A DNA stretch of 64,000 nt from Atlantibacter subterraneus (GCF_027853245.1 NZ_JAPTZM010000001.1); one strand, 5' to 3'. Shown: positions 24,897 to 34,493, numbered from the stretch's first letter. Numbers and translations: made by a program. The notes: generated by a model from the letters alone, not told the origin.

Positions 24897-26906
24897 TCAG
24901 GCGGCTGTCTGCGCCACACGTTGTTCACGATTAAGACCTTGCAGCGCGGATACATCAACGATCAGCGCCACGCTTCCATCACCCAGAATGGTGGCGGCAG
25001 AAATACCCGGCACCTTGCGATAGTTGCTTTCGAGATTTTTCACTACCACCTGGTGCTGGCCAATTAACTGATCGACCAACAGCGCGTAACGGCGGTTAGC
25101 GCTTTGCAGGATCACCACGATGCCCTGGGTGGCCTGGGTTTTCGCACCTTCGACGTCAAACACTTTCCACAATTCCACCAGCGGCAGGTATTCGCCGCGC
25201 ACTTCCAGCACGCGCTCGCCGCCCGCCAGCGGGTGTAAATCTTCTTCACGCGGCTGCAGAGATTCCATCACCGCGTTGAGCGGCAGAATGAACACTTCTT
25301 CGTTCACTTTCACCGACATGCCGTCAAGAATGGCGAGGGTCAGCGGCAGCAGGATGCGAATGGTGGTGCCCACGCCCTGTCTGGACTGGATTTCCACATG
25401 GCCGCCCATCTCCTGGATGTTCCGTTTCACCACGTCCATCCCCACGCCGCGTCCGGAGACATCGGTCACCACTTCGGCGGTGGAGAAGCCCGGCGCAAAA
25501 ATCAGCATGCCGACTTCATCATCGGTCATGTTTTCGCTCACCGGCAGCCCCTGGGACATTGCTTTTGCCAGAATGCGCGCGCGGTTCAGCCCTGCGCCGT
25601 CGTCGGTGACTTCAATGCAGATGTTGCCGCCCTGGTGTTCGGCGGAGAGGATCAGGTTGCCCACCGGGGATTTGCCTGCCGCTACGCGGTCTTCCGGCAT
25701 TTCGATACCGTGATCGAGGCTGTTGCGCACCAGGTGAGTCAGCGGATCGATAATGCGCTCAATCAGGCTTTTATCCAGCTCGGTTGAGCTGCCCTGGAGC
25801 GTGAGTTCAATCTGCTTGCCGAGCTTGCCCGCCAGGTCGCGCACCAGACGCGGGAAGCGGCTGAAGACGTACTCCATCGGCATCATGCGGATCGACATCA
25901 CCGACTCTTGCAGATCGCGGGCGTTGCGTTCCAGCTGGCTCATGCTGGTGATCAGATCGCCATGGGTGACCGGGTCCAGCTCGTTAGAGCGCTGGGCCAG
26001 CATCGACTGGGTGATCACCAGTTCACCCACCAGGTTAATCAGTTGGTCAACTTTCTCAACCGCCACGCGGATGCTGGTGTTTTCACGCTCGCGGGTCGCC
26101 GGTTTCTGCTCGCGTTCGGCGCGGGCGGGCGCGGCGGCCACCGGCGCAGCAGCAGGGACAGGCGCAGGTTTGGTTTCTTCAACCACCGGTACGGCTACGG
26201 CTTCTACCGGCTGCGGCGCGGCATTACCCGGCGTGGAAAAAGCGATCTGCTCCGGCTCGACCACAAAGCACAGCACCGCGCTGATGTCATCGGCGCTGAC
26301 GCTGGTATCCAGCGTCGCGCTCAGGGTGTTTTCGCCCTGCACTACGTCGCTCAGGTCGCCCAGGTTGGCGAGCTCTTCCTGCAACAGCGCCACTTCGCTG
26401 GCTTTTAAGCCGCTTAAGGTGATGCGCAGTTTGCCATCGGCGGCGGCGGGCGCAGCCGCCTGCGGTTCCGGCGTCACCAGCGTCAGCGGTGCCGCTTGCG
26501 CGCTGGCTTCGCCCTTCGCTTCCAGCGCAAGCTGGCGCAGCGCCTGGCAGATGTATTCGAAGCTGGCAGCGTCCGGCTCTTCTGAACTTTTATACGCGTC
26601 GAGCTGTTCCTGCATAATATCTTTGGTTTCCAAAAACAGGTTGATAATGTCGGTGTTGAGTTGCATCTCACCGCGCCGGGCTTCATCAAGCAGGTTTTCC
26701 ATCAGATGCGTGGTTTCCTGCAACACGCTAAATCCAAATGTGCCGGCACCGCCTTTTATGGAGTGGGCAGCACGGAAAATGGCATTCAGTTGCTCTGAAT
26801 CCGGCGCTTCGGGCGCCAAAGAGAGCAGATGCTGCTCCATATCCGCTAACAGTTCGTCAGCCTCATCAAAAAACGTTTGATAAAAATCGCTGATATCCAT
26901 ACTCAC
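24897..26906 (-). CDS. cheA: Chemotaxis histidine kinase CheA
   Basis: A 669-residue kinase that phosphorylates CheY and CheB. Domains in order are P1 with the phosphorylated H48 in RAAHSIKGGAGTFGFS, and P2 for CheY/CheB docking (about 160-225). An alanine/proline-rich linker follows, then P3 dimerisation from about 275 (VEKVDQLINLVGELVITQS). P4 is the ATPase with RNSLDHGIEMPEDR and DVSGRGVGMDVV, and P5 is CheW-like (ILDGMSVKVNEEVF onward). It is about 15 residues longer than E. coli CheA, the extra lying in the linker. It follows motB by four bases. Confidence 0.97.
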   Translation of the reverse strand: MSMDISDFYQTFFDEADELLADMEQHLLSLAPEAPDSEQLNAIFRAAHSIKGGAGTFGFSVLQETTHLMENLLDEARRGEMQLNTDIINLFLETKDIMQEQLDAYKSSEEPDAASFEYICQALRQLALEAKGEASAQAAPLTLVTPEPQAAAPAAADGKLRITLSGLKASEVALLQEELANLGDLSDVVQGENTLSATLDTSVSADDISAVLCFVVEPEQIAFSTPGNAAPQPVEAVAVPVVEETKPAPVPAAAPVAAAPARAEREQKPATRERENTSIRVAVEKVDQLINLVGELVITQSMLAQRSNELDPVTHGDLITSMSQLERNARDLQESVMSIRMMPMEYVFSRFPRLVRDLAGKLGKQIELTLQGSSTELDKSLIERIIDPLTHLVRNSLDHGIEMPEDRVAAGKSPVGNLILSAEHQGGNICIEVTDDGAGLNRARILAKAMSQGLPVSENMTDDEVGMLIFAPGFSTAEVVTDVSGRGVGMDVVKRNIQEMGGHVEIQSRQGVGTTIRILLPLTLAILDGMSVKVNEEVFILPLNAVMESLQPREEDLHPLAGGERVLEVRGEYLPLVELWKVFDVEGAKTQATQGIVVILQSANRRYALLVDQLIGQHQVVVKNLESNYRKVPGISAATILGDGSVALIVDVSALQGLNREQRVAQTAA

Positions 26907-26910
26907 GCTA

Positions 26911-27840
26911 TCACCTCTGACCCGGTTGTGGCGGTGTTGAGTTCGTCGCCGGGGGCACTGCTCCCGGTTGGGCTAAATCGCTGAGAGAGCCGTTCTGGCT
27001 GTCGGCATTCTCATGCAATATCGATTGCTCGGTCTGCTTGTTGAGCACCAGAATGCTGATGCGCCGGTTGATGGCTTCATCCGGCCCTTTGTCGGCCAGC
27101 TTCATGGTGGCCGACATGCCGACAACGCGCAGCACTTTGCCGTCGTCAAGGCCGCCGATCACCAACTCGCGCCGCGAGGCGTTCGCGCGGTCTGCCGACA
27201 GTTCCCAGTTGCTGTAGTAGCGTTCGCCGGAAGCATAGGGAATATCGTCGGTGTGGCCTGACAAGCTGATTCGGTTGGGAATGTCGTTCAGCACGGGCGC
27301 AATGGCGCGCAGGATATCGCGCATATACGGCTCCACTTCGGCACTCCCGGTTTTAAACATCGGACGGTTCTGGCTGTCGATAATCTGAATACGTAGCCCT
27401 TCCGGCGTTAGATCGATGCGCAAATGCGGGCGCAGCGCGCGCAGTTTTGGGTCAGATTCAATCAGCTGGTCCAGATCGCCACGCAATTTTTTCAGCCGGC
27501 TGGTTTCCATGCGCTTTTTCAGCTCATCGATATTCGGCTCTTTTTTTACTTCGCCCTGCGTTTGGGTGTAATCATCGCCGCCGCCCGGGATCGGGCTTTC
27601 GCTGTCGGCGATGCGCTGCCCGCCGGTGATCGCGGCGGAAAGCGGGGTACGGAAATAGTCGGCAATTTGCACCAACTCTTTAGGGCTGGCGATGGAAATC
27701 AGCCACATCACCAGAAAGAACGCCATCATCGCGGTCATAAAGTCGGCATAGGCTATCTTCCACGAACCATGAGCGCCTCCGCCGTGGCCTTTATGTTTGC
27801 GTTTCTTAACGATAACGATCGGGCGATGTTGATTCTTCAT
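26911..27840 (-). CDS. motB: Flagellar stator protein MotB
   Basis: A 309-residue stator subunit anchored in the inner membrane. One transmembrane segment near residues 28-49 (KIAYADFMTAMMAFFLVMWL) contains the proton-carrying aspartate (D32 in E. coli). A plug and linker lead to the OmpA-like peptidoglycan-binding domain with ISLSGHTDD and NWELSADRANASRREL. Its start overlaps the motA stop by four bases. The C-terminal tail is proline- and asparagine-rich. Confidence 0.97.
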   Translation of the reverse strand: MKNQHRPIVIVKKRKHKGHGGGAHGSWKIAYADFMTAMMAFFLVMWLISIASPKELVQIADYFRTPLSAAITGGQRIADSESPIPGGGDDYTQTQGEVKKEPNIDELKKRMETSRLKKLRGDLDQLIESDPKLRALRPHLRIDLTPEGLRIQIIDSQNRPMFKTGSAEVEPYMRDILRAIAPVLNDIPNRISLSGHTDDIPYASGERYYSNWELSADRANASRRELVIGGLDDGKVLRVVGMSATMKLADKGPDEAINRRISILVLNKQTEQSILHENADSQNGSLSDLAQPGAVPPATNSTPPQPGQR

Positions 27841-28724
27841 GCGTCTTCCGTGGTCGTTTGCTGGTTCGGTGATTTCACGGCGCGCACATGCTCATCCAGC
27901 TCGATAAACGACGGTCGCTCGGTGGAATAGAGCGTTTTACGGCCAAACTCGACGGCGATCGGCGGCGCGTAACCGTTGAGGCTGGAGAGCAGGGTCACTT
28001 TGACGCACTGCATCATTTTGGTGGTTTCCGCGCTCTTCTGGCGCAGTACCGTCGCCAGCGGCGAGATAAAACCGTAAGCCAACAGAATGCCGAGGAAGGT
28101 TCCCACCATGGCGTGGGCGATCAGCGCGCCCAGCTCTGCCGCCGGACGATCTGCCGACGCCAGCGCATGGACCACGCCCATCACCGCCGCCACGATGCCG
28201 AACGCCGGGAGCGAGTCGCCCATGATCGCCAGGCTGTTGGCCGGGATCTCGCACTCGTTCTCGTGGGTTTCGATCTCTTCATCCATCAGCGCTTCGATTT
28301 CGAAGGTGTTCATGTTGCCGCTGATGATCAGGCGCAGGTAGTCGGTGATGAACTCGAGCATCACTTTATCGGCCAGAATGCGCGGGTAGCTGGCGAAAAT
28401 TTCGCTCTCTTTGGGGTTTTCGATATCCCGCTCAAGGGAGAACATCCCCTGCTGGCGTGATTTGGCCATCAAGCGATACAGCAGCGCCATCAAATCCATG
28501 TAGGTGCTTTTGTTGTATTTGGAGCCGCGAAACAACAGCGGTAACGCTTTGACCGTGGCTTTGATCGCTTTGCCGTTATTCCCGACGATAAACGCCCCTA
28601 CCCCTGCCCCCCCAATGATGACAAATTCAGCAGGTTGATAGAGTGCGCCAAGGTGACCGCCGGTCATCATATAACCGCCGAACACTGTACCGAGAACAAC
28701 CAGGTAACCTATAAGAATCAGCAC
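27837..28724 (-). CDS. motA: Flagellar stator protein MotA
   Basis: A 295-residue, four-helix inner-membrane stator subunit that with MotB converts proton flow into torque. The cytoplasmic loop has KSRQQGMFSLERDIENP with the charged residues that touch FliG. The prolines that line the channel are in SLPAFGIVAAVMG and in the last helix. The start is GTG 28724, as in E. coli motA, with AGGAAG ahead. It is the first gene of motAB-cheAW and follows the flhDC terminator. Confidence 0.96.
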   Translation of the reverse strand: MLILIGYLVVLGTVFGGYMMTGGHLGALYQPAEFVIIGGAGVGAFIVGNNGKAIKATVKALPLLFRGSKYNKSTYMDLMALLYRLMAKSRQQGMFSLERDIENPKESEIFASYPRILADKVMLEFITDYLRLIISGNMNTFEIEALMDEEIETHENECEIPANSLAIMGDSLPAFGIVAAVMGVVHALASADRPAAELGALIAHAMVGTFLGILLAYGFISPLATVLRQKSAETTKMMQCVKVTLLSSLNGYAPPIAVEFGRKTLYSTERPSFIELDEHVRAVKSPNQQTTTEDA

Positions 28725-28796
28725 GACATCTTCCTTCCGCTGTTGACTGTGACAAGGATTCACAAGCGAAAAGACGTTTTGTGTCTGACGGGGAAT

Positions 28797-28828
28797 AAAA
28801 AAGCAGCGATAAGAGACTTATCGCTGCT
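28797..28828 (-). terminator. Rho-independent terminator of flhDC
   Basis: On the minus strand AGCAGCGATAAG (28828-28817) pairs with CTTATCGCTGCT (28813-28802), a perfect 12-bp stem with a three-base loop, followed by a T-run. Confidence 0.93.
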
Positions 28829-28852
28829 GGAGTGATTCACCACACCTGACGC

Positions 28853-29431
28853 TTAAACAGCCTGTACGACCTGTTCATCCAGCAGTTGTGGAATAATATC
28901 GGCAGTATCTCGGGAAAGTTTACGCCTTTTTACTGCGCGGGAAGGCGGTTGGCATAAGCTACAGGCGAAACTGCCAACCGGCTGATGCGCATGGGTAATA
29001 AAGTTGCCACCGCAGCAGTTGCAGGTCGACAGTTCCAGCATGCCGCTTTCGACAAAACGCACCAGCGTCCACGCGCGAGTCAGCGCCAGCAGCGGGCCTT
29101 CATCCTGAGATGGGCACTGTTCCAGGTAAAGGCGATAGGCCTTAATCACCGCATCCACGCCGGAACAGAGCCCGGTGCGCAGCAGGTATTGCCAGGCGTT
29201 ACAGAACATCGAAGCGTGGATGTTCTGCTCCCAGGTCATAAACCAGTCGGTGGAAAACGGCAGCATGCCTTTTGGCGGCGGGCTTCCCCGTAATTCTTTA
29301 TACAGCTTGATTAATCGCCCGCGGCTGAGCTGGGTTTCGCTTTCCAGCATCTGAAGACGCGCGCCCAGCGTGATCAATTCCATTGCCAGCTGAATGTCGC
29401 GCGCTTCCTGAACAATGCTCTTTTCGACCAT
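28853..29431 (-). CDS. flhC: Flagellar master regulator FlhC
   Basis: A 192-residue subunit of the FlhD4C2 complex that activates class-2 flagellar genes. The sequence is close to E. coli FlhC throughout, with the C-terminal zinc site formed by CNCCGG and CSLC cysteines. It starts two bases after the flhD stop. A strong terminator follows. Its presence, together with intact motAB and che genes, points to a motile organism. Confidence 0.97.
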   Translation of the reverse strand: MVEKSIVQEARDIQLAMELITLGARLQMLESETQLSRGRLIKLYKELRGSPPPKGMLPFSTDWFMTWEQNIHASMFCNAWQYLLRTGLCSGVDAVIKAYRLYLEQCPSQDEGPLLALTRAWTLVRFVESGMLELSTCNCCGGNFITHAHQPVGSFACSLCQPPSRAVKRRKLSRDTADIIPQLLDEQVVQAV

Positions 29432-29433
29432 GA

Positions 29434-29784
29434 TCAGGCCCTTTTCTTTTTGCTGACGTCGTCAGCCGTGGTCGCATCGTTAAGCAGGCGGGTGGAAAGC
29501 AGGATCCCGGTGTGAACCTGTTGCAGATCGTCAACGCGCGACTCCTGCGTCAGACGGGTAATGGTTTGGTGATCGTCAAAGCGAAACTGACAGATAAGCT
29601 GATTGGTCTCGGCCAATTTTACCATCTGCGGTAGCGTAAGCTCGCCGAGGGTGTTTGCCATCTCTTCCGTCACGCCCAGGCGGAACATGGCGGATGCTTT
29701 GTCCTGGCTAATTAAACGTTGAGCCAAAAGCAGATACGACAGGTTGATGTCGTAAATGTGTTTCAGTAACTCGGATGTGTGCAT
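29434..29784 (-). CDS. flhD: Flagellar master regulator FlhD
   Basis: A 116-residue partner of FlhC. MHTSELLKHIYDINLSYL is the standard N-terminus, so ATG 29784 was chosen and the 16 upstream in-frame codons dropped. The helix-turn-helix-like region and the disulphide/dimer interface region match E. coli; the C-terminal KKKRA is kept. The 800-base upstream region holds a CRP site and a promoter at the same spacing as in E. coli. Confidence 0.97.
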   Translation of the reverse strand: MHTSELLKHIYDINLSYLLLAQRLISQDKASAMFRLGVTEEMANTLGELTLPQMVKLAETNQLICQFRFDDHQTITRLTQESRVDDLQQVHTGILLSTRLLNDATTADDVSKKKRA

Positions 29785-30002
29785 TTTTCCCATCCAGAAT
29801 AACCAACTGCGTACTATGCGGTATGCCCGCACCCCGTGATGTCGCCAGATAAAATCTGGAAAAGTAAAAATAAGGGTTTAATGTTGCAATAAAACAAGTG
29901 GTTATTGTAAAGGCCGCTCCATGAAGACTGGTCGTCACAAAAAGTTACTTATTTAAAGACAATTCTTATTTCCCTTACAAAAAACTAAGATTTTTCCTAA
30001 AG

Positions 30003-30038
30003 CGAGCAAACTGTACTCGTCAGAAATTTTACATACAA
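30003..30038 (-). promoter_or_regulatory. Predicted flhDC promoter
   Basis: On the minus strand TTGTAT (30038-30033) and TACAGT (30015-30010) are spaced 17 bases, each matching four of six consensus positions. The inferred start near 30003 lies about 219 bases upstream of flhD, and the CRP site centre is then at -71.5, the position known for E. coli flhDC. Confidence 0.6.
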
Positions 30039-30066
30039 TCGGAGCATGACAATAATTTCGATAATA

Positions 30067-30082
30067 TGTGACAAGCATCACA
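30067..30082. promoter_or_regulatory. CRP-binding site upstream of flhDC
   Basis: TGTGACAAGCATCACA is a perfect TGTGA-N6-TCACA site in the flhDC control region, consistent with cAMP-CRP activation of motility. Confidence 0.88.
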
Positions 30083-30586
30083 CATTTGAATTAAAAATCT
30101 TAATAAACCAATCAGAAAATCTATAGAAATGGACGTTTTTTAACCAAAACTGGTACTGACGTCGTATTGCTTTTACGAATAATCATTCATGGCAAGGGGT
30201 ATTTACAAAGCTAGCAAGAAAAGTTTCCGCCAATTTTTTACCACTTTTAATTAACATTTAAGAAACAAAATTCCTCACTTAAGCGACGCCCTTTTATATT
30301 TATTTAATCATTAACAATCAACGAGTTAAAAATAAACCGTGCGCCAAATAAAAAATTTGTAAATATTTTATTGAAGCGAAGCGCAAACCCTGCCTCTTAA
30401 ACTGGGACGGGTTGCCCAGACGCTGCACAAACATTTCACAAACGTTGCATATTCCTTATATAAGAATAATTAAACTATTTTGTGTTAAGTCTCTCCTGAA
30501 GTTCATGTTGTTACCTTGCGCAAACGATAAAAAGCGCGTATCGCTGAGTACACAGCGCCAATTCTCATGTGAGTAAGGAGCGTTAC

Positions 30587-31006
30587 ATGAGCTATAAACA
30601 TCTCCTGGTCGCGGTTGCGCCGACCCCGGAAAGCCATCAGCTGGTGGCAAGAGCCGTCTCCATCGTTAAGCCCGTTGACGGTTCAATCACCCTCATCACC
30701 CTTGCATCTGACCCGGAACTGTACAACCAGCTCGCCGCGCCAATGATGGAAAACTTGCGCGAACTGATGCTGGAAGAAACCCACCTGTTTTTACAATCCC
30801 TGAAGGAGCAGGCCGGATACCCGATTCATGACACGGTGATCGCCACAGGAGAATTGAGCGAACATATCCTCAATATCTGTGGGAAAACCCCGATCGACCT
30901 GGTGGTGTGCGGTAACCACAATCAAAGCTTCTTCAGTAAAGTGACCTGTAGCGCTAAGCGGGTAGTCCAGTCCTGCTCGGTGGATGTGTTGCTGGTGTCG
31001 CTATAA
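30587..31006 (+). CDS. uspC: Universal stress protein UspC
   Basis: A 139-residue cytoplasmic UspA-family protein. It begins MSYKHLLVAVAPTPES and has the Usp core with the C-terminal VVCGNHNQSFFSKVTCSAKRVVQ region corresponding to the G-2x-G-9x-G(S/T) nucleotide motif in altered form, as in the UspC/UspA branch that does not bind ATP. AAGGAG precedes ATG 30587. In E. coli uspC sits between flhDC and otsBA and links stress with motility; the order is the same here. Confidence 0.93.
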   Translation: MSYKHLLVAVAPTPESHQLVARAVSIVKPVDGSITLITLASDPELYNQLAAPMMENLRELMLEETHLFLQSLKEQAGYPIHDTVIATGELSEHILNICGKTPIDLVVCGNHNQSFFSKVTCSAKRVVQSCSVDVLLVSL

Positions 31007-31011
31007 CGCGT

Positions 31012-31030
31012 GCGGCCCACTAGGGGCCGC
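31012..31030. terminator. Terminator between uspC and otsA
   Basis: GCGGCCC (31012-31018) and GGGCCGC (31024-31030) form a 7-bp GC stem just after the uspC stop; otsA converges from the other side. Confidence 0.65.
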
Positions 31031-31057
31031 GTTGCGTGACAGGGAAAGCGGGGACTA

Positions 31058-32482
31058 TCAGGCGAGTTTCTGGAAGGTGGCGATTTTTTGCTGTAGTTGG
31101 CTTTGCGCGCTACGCGGCGCAATCTGCTTTAGGGTCGCGAGAAAACGCTCCTGCCAGTGATGAATATCGTTTTCCTGCACGACAGCCATCATTTCGCTAT
31201 GACGTGAGATACGTTCCGCCAGCGGCATGGTTAACGCGCGGTTCAGTGCCTGGGCGACTTCATCGCGGTCATAGGGATTGACCAGCAGCGCGGAGGTTAA
31301 TTCATTCGCCGCACCGGCGAATTTTGACAGCACCAGCACCCCTGGATTGGCCGGATCCTGCGCCGCCACGTACTCTTTCGCCACCAGGTTCATCCCATCG
31401 CGCAGTGGCGTTACCAGCCCGACATCCGCATGACGGAACACTTTCATCAGCAACTTACGATCGAAGTGCTGGTTCAGATAATAGAGCGGTGTCCAGCCCA
31501 GCTGGCCATATTTGCCGTTAATGCGCCCGGCTTCGGTTTCCAGTTGATGCCGAATATCCTGATAGGCCTGCACTTCGCCACGTGAGGTTGGGGCAATCTG
31601 GGTATAGCGAATTTTACCGTGATGCTGCGGGAAATTTTCCAGCAGGGCTTCAAACGCCTGGAAACGTTCAGGCAAACCTTTGGAATAATCCAGACGCTCA
31701 ACTGAGAAGATATTCTTAATGGTTCCCAGCTCTTTTTTCAGCTGCGCCAGTTTAGGCGGCAGCGGGCCCGCGGCCTGAGTGGCGATCTCTACCGGCTCGA
31801 TACCGATTGGGTAAACCGAGGTGGTGAACTGTTTGCCAAACGCACGGTGGGTATGTTTATCCCGCGTGGTCAGCGCGGTTTGCTGCGCCACACTTTCTAA
31901 AAACGCGTTTTCATCGTTAGCGGTCTGGAAGCCCAGCAGATCGTAATCACACAGTTTTTCCAGCAGATCGGCATGGGGAGGCAAGGCGTTAAAGATTTCC
32001 GGCGTCGGGAACGGGATATGCAAGAAGAAGCCAATACGGTTATTGATGCCCAGCGAGCGCAACGCGCTGGCGAACGGCAGCAGATGGTAGTCGTGGATCC
32101 ACAGGATATCGTCCTCTTCCAGCAGCGGCTTCAGTTTTTCCGCCAGCAGCTGGTTAACCCGCAGATAGCCTTCCCAGGCATCGCGCTGAAAGTTCACCAG
32201 ATCGAGACGGTAGTGGAAGGCAGGCCATAATACGGCATTGGAAAACTGGTTATAGTACTGCTCGTAATCCTGCTCGCTAAGGTTAAATGAGGCCCAGGTA
32301 ATATTGCCCCGACTGACGGTTTTCAGCGGCTGGTCTTCATTGCCAATCTCTCCGCTCCAGCCAAACCACAATCCTCCCGCCGCTTTTAAGGCACCCAGCA
32401 CGCCAACCGCCAGGCCTCCTGCGCTTGCTTTTTTATCATCGGGCGGCGCGATACGATTAGATACTACGACTAAGCGACTCAT
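31058..32482 (-). CDS. otsA: Trehalose-6-phosphate synthase OtsA
   Basis: A 474-residue GT20 glycosyltransferase that joins UDP-glucose and glucose-6-phosphate into trehalose-6-phosphate. It has RLVVVSNRIAPPDDKK at the N-terminus, the GWSGEIG loop, WIHDYHLLPFA, FSVERLDYSKGLPERF and PLRDGMNLVAKEYVA, all typical of the family. Length matches E. coli (474). Its start overlaps the otsB end by 26 bases, so the two are coupled; together they make trehalose under osmotic and stationary-phase stress. Confidence 0.97.
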   Translation of the reverse strand: MSRLVVVSNRIAPPDDKKASAGGLAVGVLGALKAAGGLWFGWSGEIGNEDQPLKTVSRGNITWASFNLSEQDYEQYYNQFSNAVLWPAFHYRLDLVNFQRDAWEGYLRVNQLLAEKLKPLLEEDDILWIHDYHLLPFASALRSLGINNRIGFFLHIPFPTPEIFNALPPHADLLEKLCDYDLLGFQTANDENAFLESVAQQTALTTRDKHTHRAFGKQFTTSVYPIGIEPVEIATQAAGPLPPKLAQLKKELGTIKNIFSVERLDYSKGLPERFQAFEALLENFPQHHGKIRYTQIAPTSRGEVQAYQDIRHQLETEAGRINGKYGQLGWTPLYYLNQHFDRKLLMKVFRHADVGLVTPLRDGMNLVAKEYVAAQDPANPGVLVLSKFAGAANELTSALLVNPYDRDEVAQALNRALTMPLAERISRHSEMMAVVQENDIHHWQERFLATLKQIAPRSAQSQLQQKIATFQKLA

Positions 32483-33260
32483 AACCTACACTCCTGTCAT
32501 TCAATTTTTGTTCTTTTTCTTGTTGTGTTACCAACTTTTCAAGCCATACGTGGACGGCCTGTACATTCATCAGACGATACTTCGCTTCGGTTTCTCCCTT
32601 ACCGACCTTGATAGAAATGCCGTTCATGGCATTCACCACGGTAAAACCCGCCTCGTCTGTTAAGTCATCACCGATAAACACCGGCGTACGGCCAGCGAAC
32701 GGTTCCTGCTGCATAAACGCCGCAATCGCCTCGCCTTTGTTGATGCCGCGCGGTTTGATCTCGACCACGCATTTGCCCGGCTGGAGCGAAAGCTCCTCAT
32801 ACAGGCTCGCCAGCGTCGACGCCAGGCTAAGAATATGCGTTTCAAATTCCGGTGCCTGGCGATAGTGCAGCGCAAAGGCCATGCCTTTACATTCCAGCTC
32901 GGTGCCGGGCATCGCCGCCAGCTCCGCTTCAAGGCGCAACTGCAGCGCGCGCACCAGATCCGCAGGCAGCGTAACAACATGGGTATTTCCGTTGATGTCG
33001 CGACGCTCAGCGCCGTGCACCCCGGCAACGGGGAAACGATGCGGTGCGGCCAGCTTGTCCAGCTCGGCCATAGAACGTCCCGAAATCAACGCCAGCGCCC
33101 CATTCTGAAGACCGGAAAGCTTTTCCAGGAGGGCACGCACGTCGGTCGGTATGTGAACCAGATCGGGATGAGGTTGGATTTCTGCCAGCGTACCATCGAG
33201 GTCAAAGAAAAAAGCCAGGTTTCCGTTATTCAGGGGTGGTAGAGAGAGTTCAGTAGCCAC
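32457..33260 (-). CDS. otsB: Trehalose-6-phosphate phosphatase OtsB
   Basis: A 267-residue HAD-superfamily phosphatase that completes trehalose synthesis. The nucleophile motif is FFDLDGTLAEIQPHPD, followed by ALISGRSMAELDKL, VEIKPRGINKGEAI and the acidic motif FIGDDLTDEAGF. GTG 33260, nine bases after AGGAGG, gives a length close to the E. coli 266; the ATG-less extension upstream was dropped. It is first in the otsBA operon. Confidence 0.95.
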   Translation of the reverse strand: MATELSLPPLNNGNLAFFFDLDGTLAEIQPHPDLVHIPTDVRALLEKLSGLQNGALALISGRSMAELDKLAAPHRFPVAGVHGAERRDINGNTHVVTLPADLVRALQLRLEAELAAMPGTELECKGMAFALHYRQAPEFETHILSLASTLASLYEELSLQPGKCVVEIKPRGINKGEAIAAFMQQEPFAGRTPVFIGDDLTDEAGFTVVNAMNGISIKVGKGETEAKYRLMNVQAVHVWLEKLVTQQEKEQKLNDRSVGYESLSRSI

Positions 33261-33411
33261 CAGTGGTTTCCTCCTTACACAGTCAAAAGGCAACCAAACA
33301 GTTACCTGCCATTATCAATAGCCATGTAAGTATAGACAGTGTGACGAGGCTCGCCATGTTGCTAACGCCCCCGTAAGGCTTGCCAGCGCTGGATTAGTCT
33401 GAAAAACGGCA

Positions 33412-33438
33412 AAAAAAAGCCGACCCGGACGGGTCGGC
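33412..33438 (-). terminator. Rho-independent terminator of araFGH
   Basis: GCCGACCC and GGGTCGGC (33438-33431 with 33426-33419) make an 8-bp GC stem followed on the minus strand by eight T residues, 60 bases after araH. Confidence 0.93.
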
Positions 33439-33499
33439 AATCAATAATTATTACGAATGGATCTTAAGGAAAAGCGGCGCGTTTTTTTGTCAAAAGACG

Positions 33500-34480
33500 T
33501 TACACCGTGCGTTTCGCTTTCTGTTTGTAACGGTCGAAAATCACCGCCGCCAGCAGGATCAAACCACGCACCACATACTGAGCAAACGGGGAGATATTCA
33601 GCAGGTTCATGGCGTTTTCCACCGTGCCCAGAATCAAAATACCGGCCACGACGTAAGAGATTTTACCGATACCGCCTTTCAGCGATACCCCGCCCAATAC
33701 GCAGGCCGAGATGACAATTAGCTCATAACCGATAGAGGTCATCGGCTGGCCGCTGGTCATACGCGAGGCAAGAATGATCCCAGCCGCGGCAGAAACCAGG
33801 CCAGACAGCACGAAAATAATGATTTTGGTGCGTACTACCGGTACACCGGCCAGACGCGCCGCCTCTTCGTTACCGCCAATCGCCAGGGTGTTGCGACCAA
33901 AGGTGGTTTTGTTGAGCAGAAAGCCGAAAATAATCAGGCAAGCCACGGTCAGCCAGATTGGTGCCGGCAGGCCCAGCCAGTTGGCATAGCCCAGCGTAAA
34001 GAAGCTTTCGTCCTCGATACCCACCGCTTTACCGTCAGAAATAATGTAGGCCAGGCCACGCACAATCTGCATGGTGGCAAGCGTGGTGATCAGGGCGTTG
34101 ATTTTCAGTTTGGCGATAACAAAGCCGTTCACAAAGCCGCTGAGCATGCCGAGCGCCAGACCGGCAAACACCCCGATCCACAGGCTTTCGGTCATGTTAA
34201 TCACCACAGCGGTGGTGACCCCGGCGCAGGCGATCACCGACGCCACCGACAGGTCAAAGTCTCCGGACGCCAGGCAGAACAGCATCCCGCAGGCCACCAT
34301 TCCGGACATGGAGATAGCCAGCCCCAGCCCCTTCATATTGATAAAGGTGGCGAAGTTAGGTACAAAAATCGCACAGGCGATAAACAACACGGCAAACACG
34401 ACCAGCATACCGTACTGGTCCCAGATACGACCGAGGGTCAGCGATGACTTTGGCGCACCGGATGTGGTTAAAGCAGACAT
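33500..34480 (-). CDS. araH: L-arabinose ABC transporter permease AraH
   Basis: A 326-residue polytopic inner-membrane permease of the high-affinity arabinose transporter. It is near-identical to E. coli AraH and has the family loop VLGGVSLKGGIGKISYVVAG. ATG 34480 (MSALTTSG) was chosen because the upstream in-frame extension runs into araG. It starts 13 bases after araG. Confidence 0.96.
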   Translation of the reverse strand: MSALTTSGAPKSSLTLGRIWDQYGMLVVFAVLFIACAIFVPNFATFINMKGLGLAISMSGMVACGMLFCLASGDFDLSVASVIACAGVTTAVVINMTESLWIGVFAGLALGMLSGFVNGFVIAKLKINALITTLATMQIVRGLAYIISDGKAVGIEDESFFTLGYANWLGLPAPIWLTVACLIIFGFLLNKTTFGRNTLAIGGNEEAARLAGVPVVRTKIIIFVLSGLVSAAAGIILASRMTSGQPMTSIGYELIVISACVLGGVSLKGGIGKISYVVAGILILGTVENAMNLLNISPFAQYVVRGLILLAAVIFDRYKQKAKRTV

Positions 34481-34493
34481 AAACTCTCCTGTA

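Larger units (their letters stand above)
29785..30586. promoter_or_regulatory. Long AT-rich control region between flhD and uspC
   Basis: About 800 bases without a gene, AT-rich, separating two divergent genes. It contains the predicted flhDC promoter and CRP site. From 30083 to about 30500 I see AT-rich sequence compatible with H-NS binding, no ORF with a good ribosome site and no insertion element (a common site for IS insertion in E. coli K-12). Confidence 0.7.

Noticed and set aside
25753..26880. A 375-codon open frame antisense to cheA
   Set aside because: Low-complexity Ser/Ala/Arg translation opposite a highly conserved gene; a shadow of cheA.
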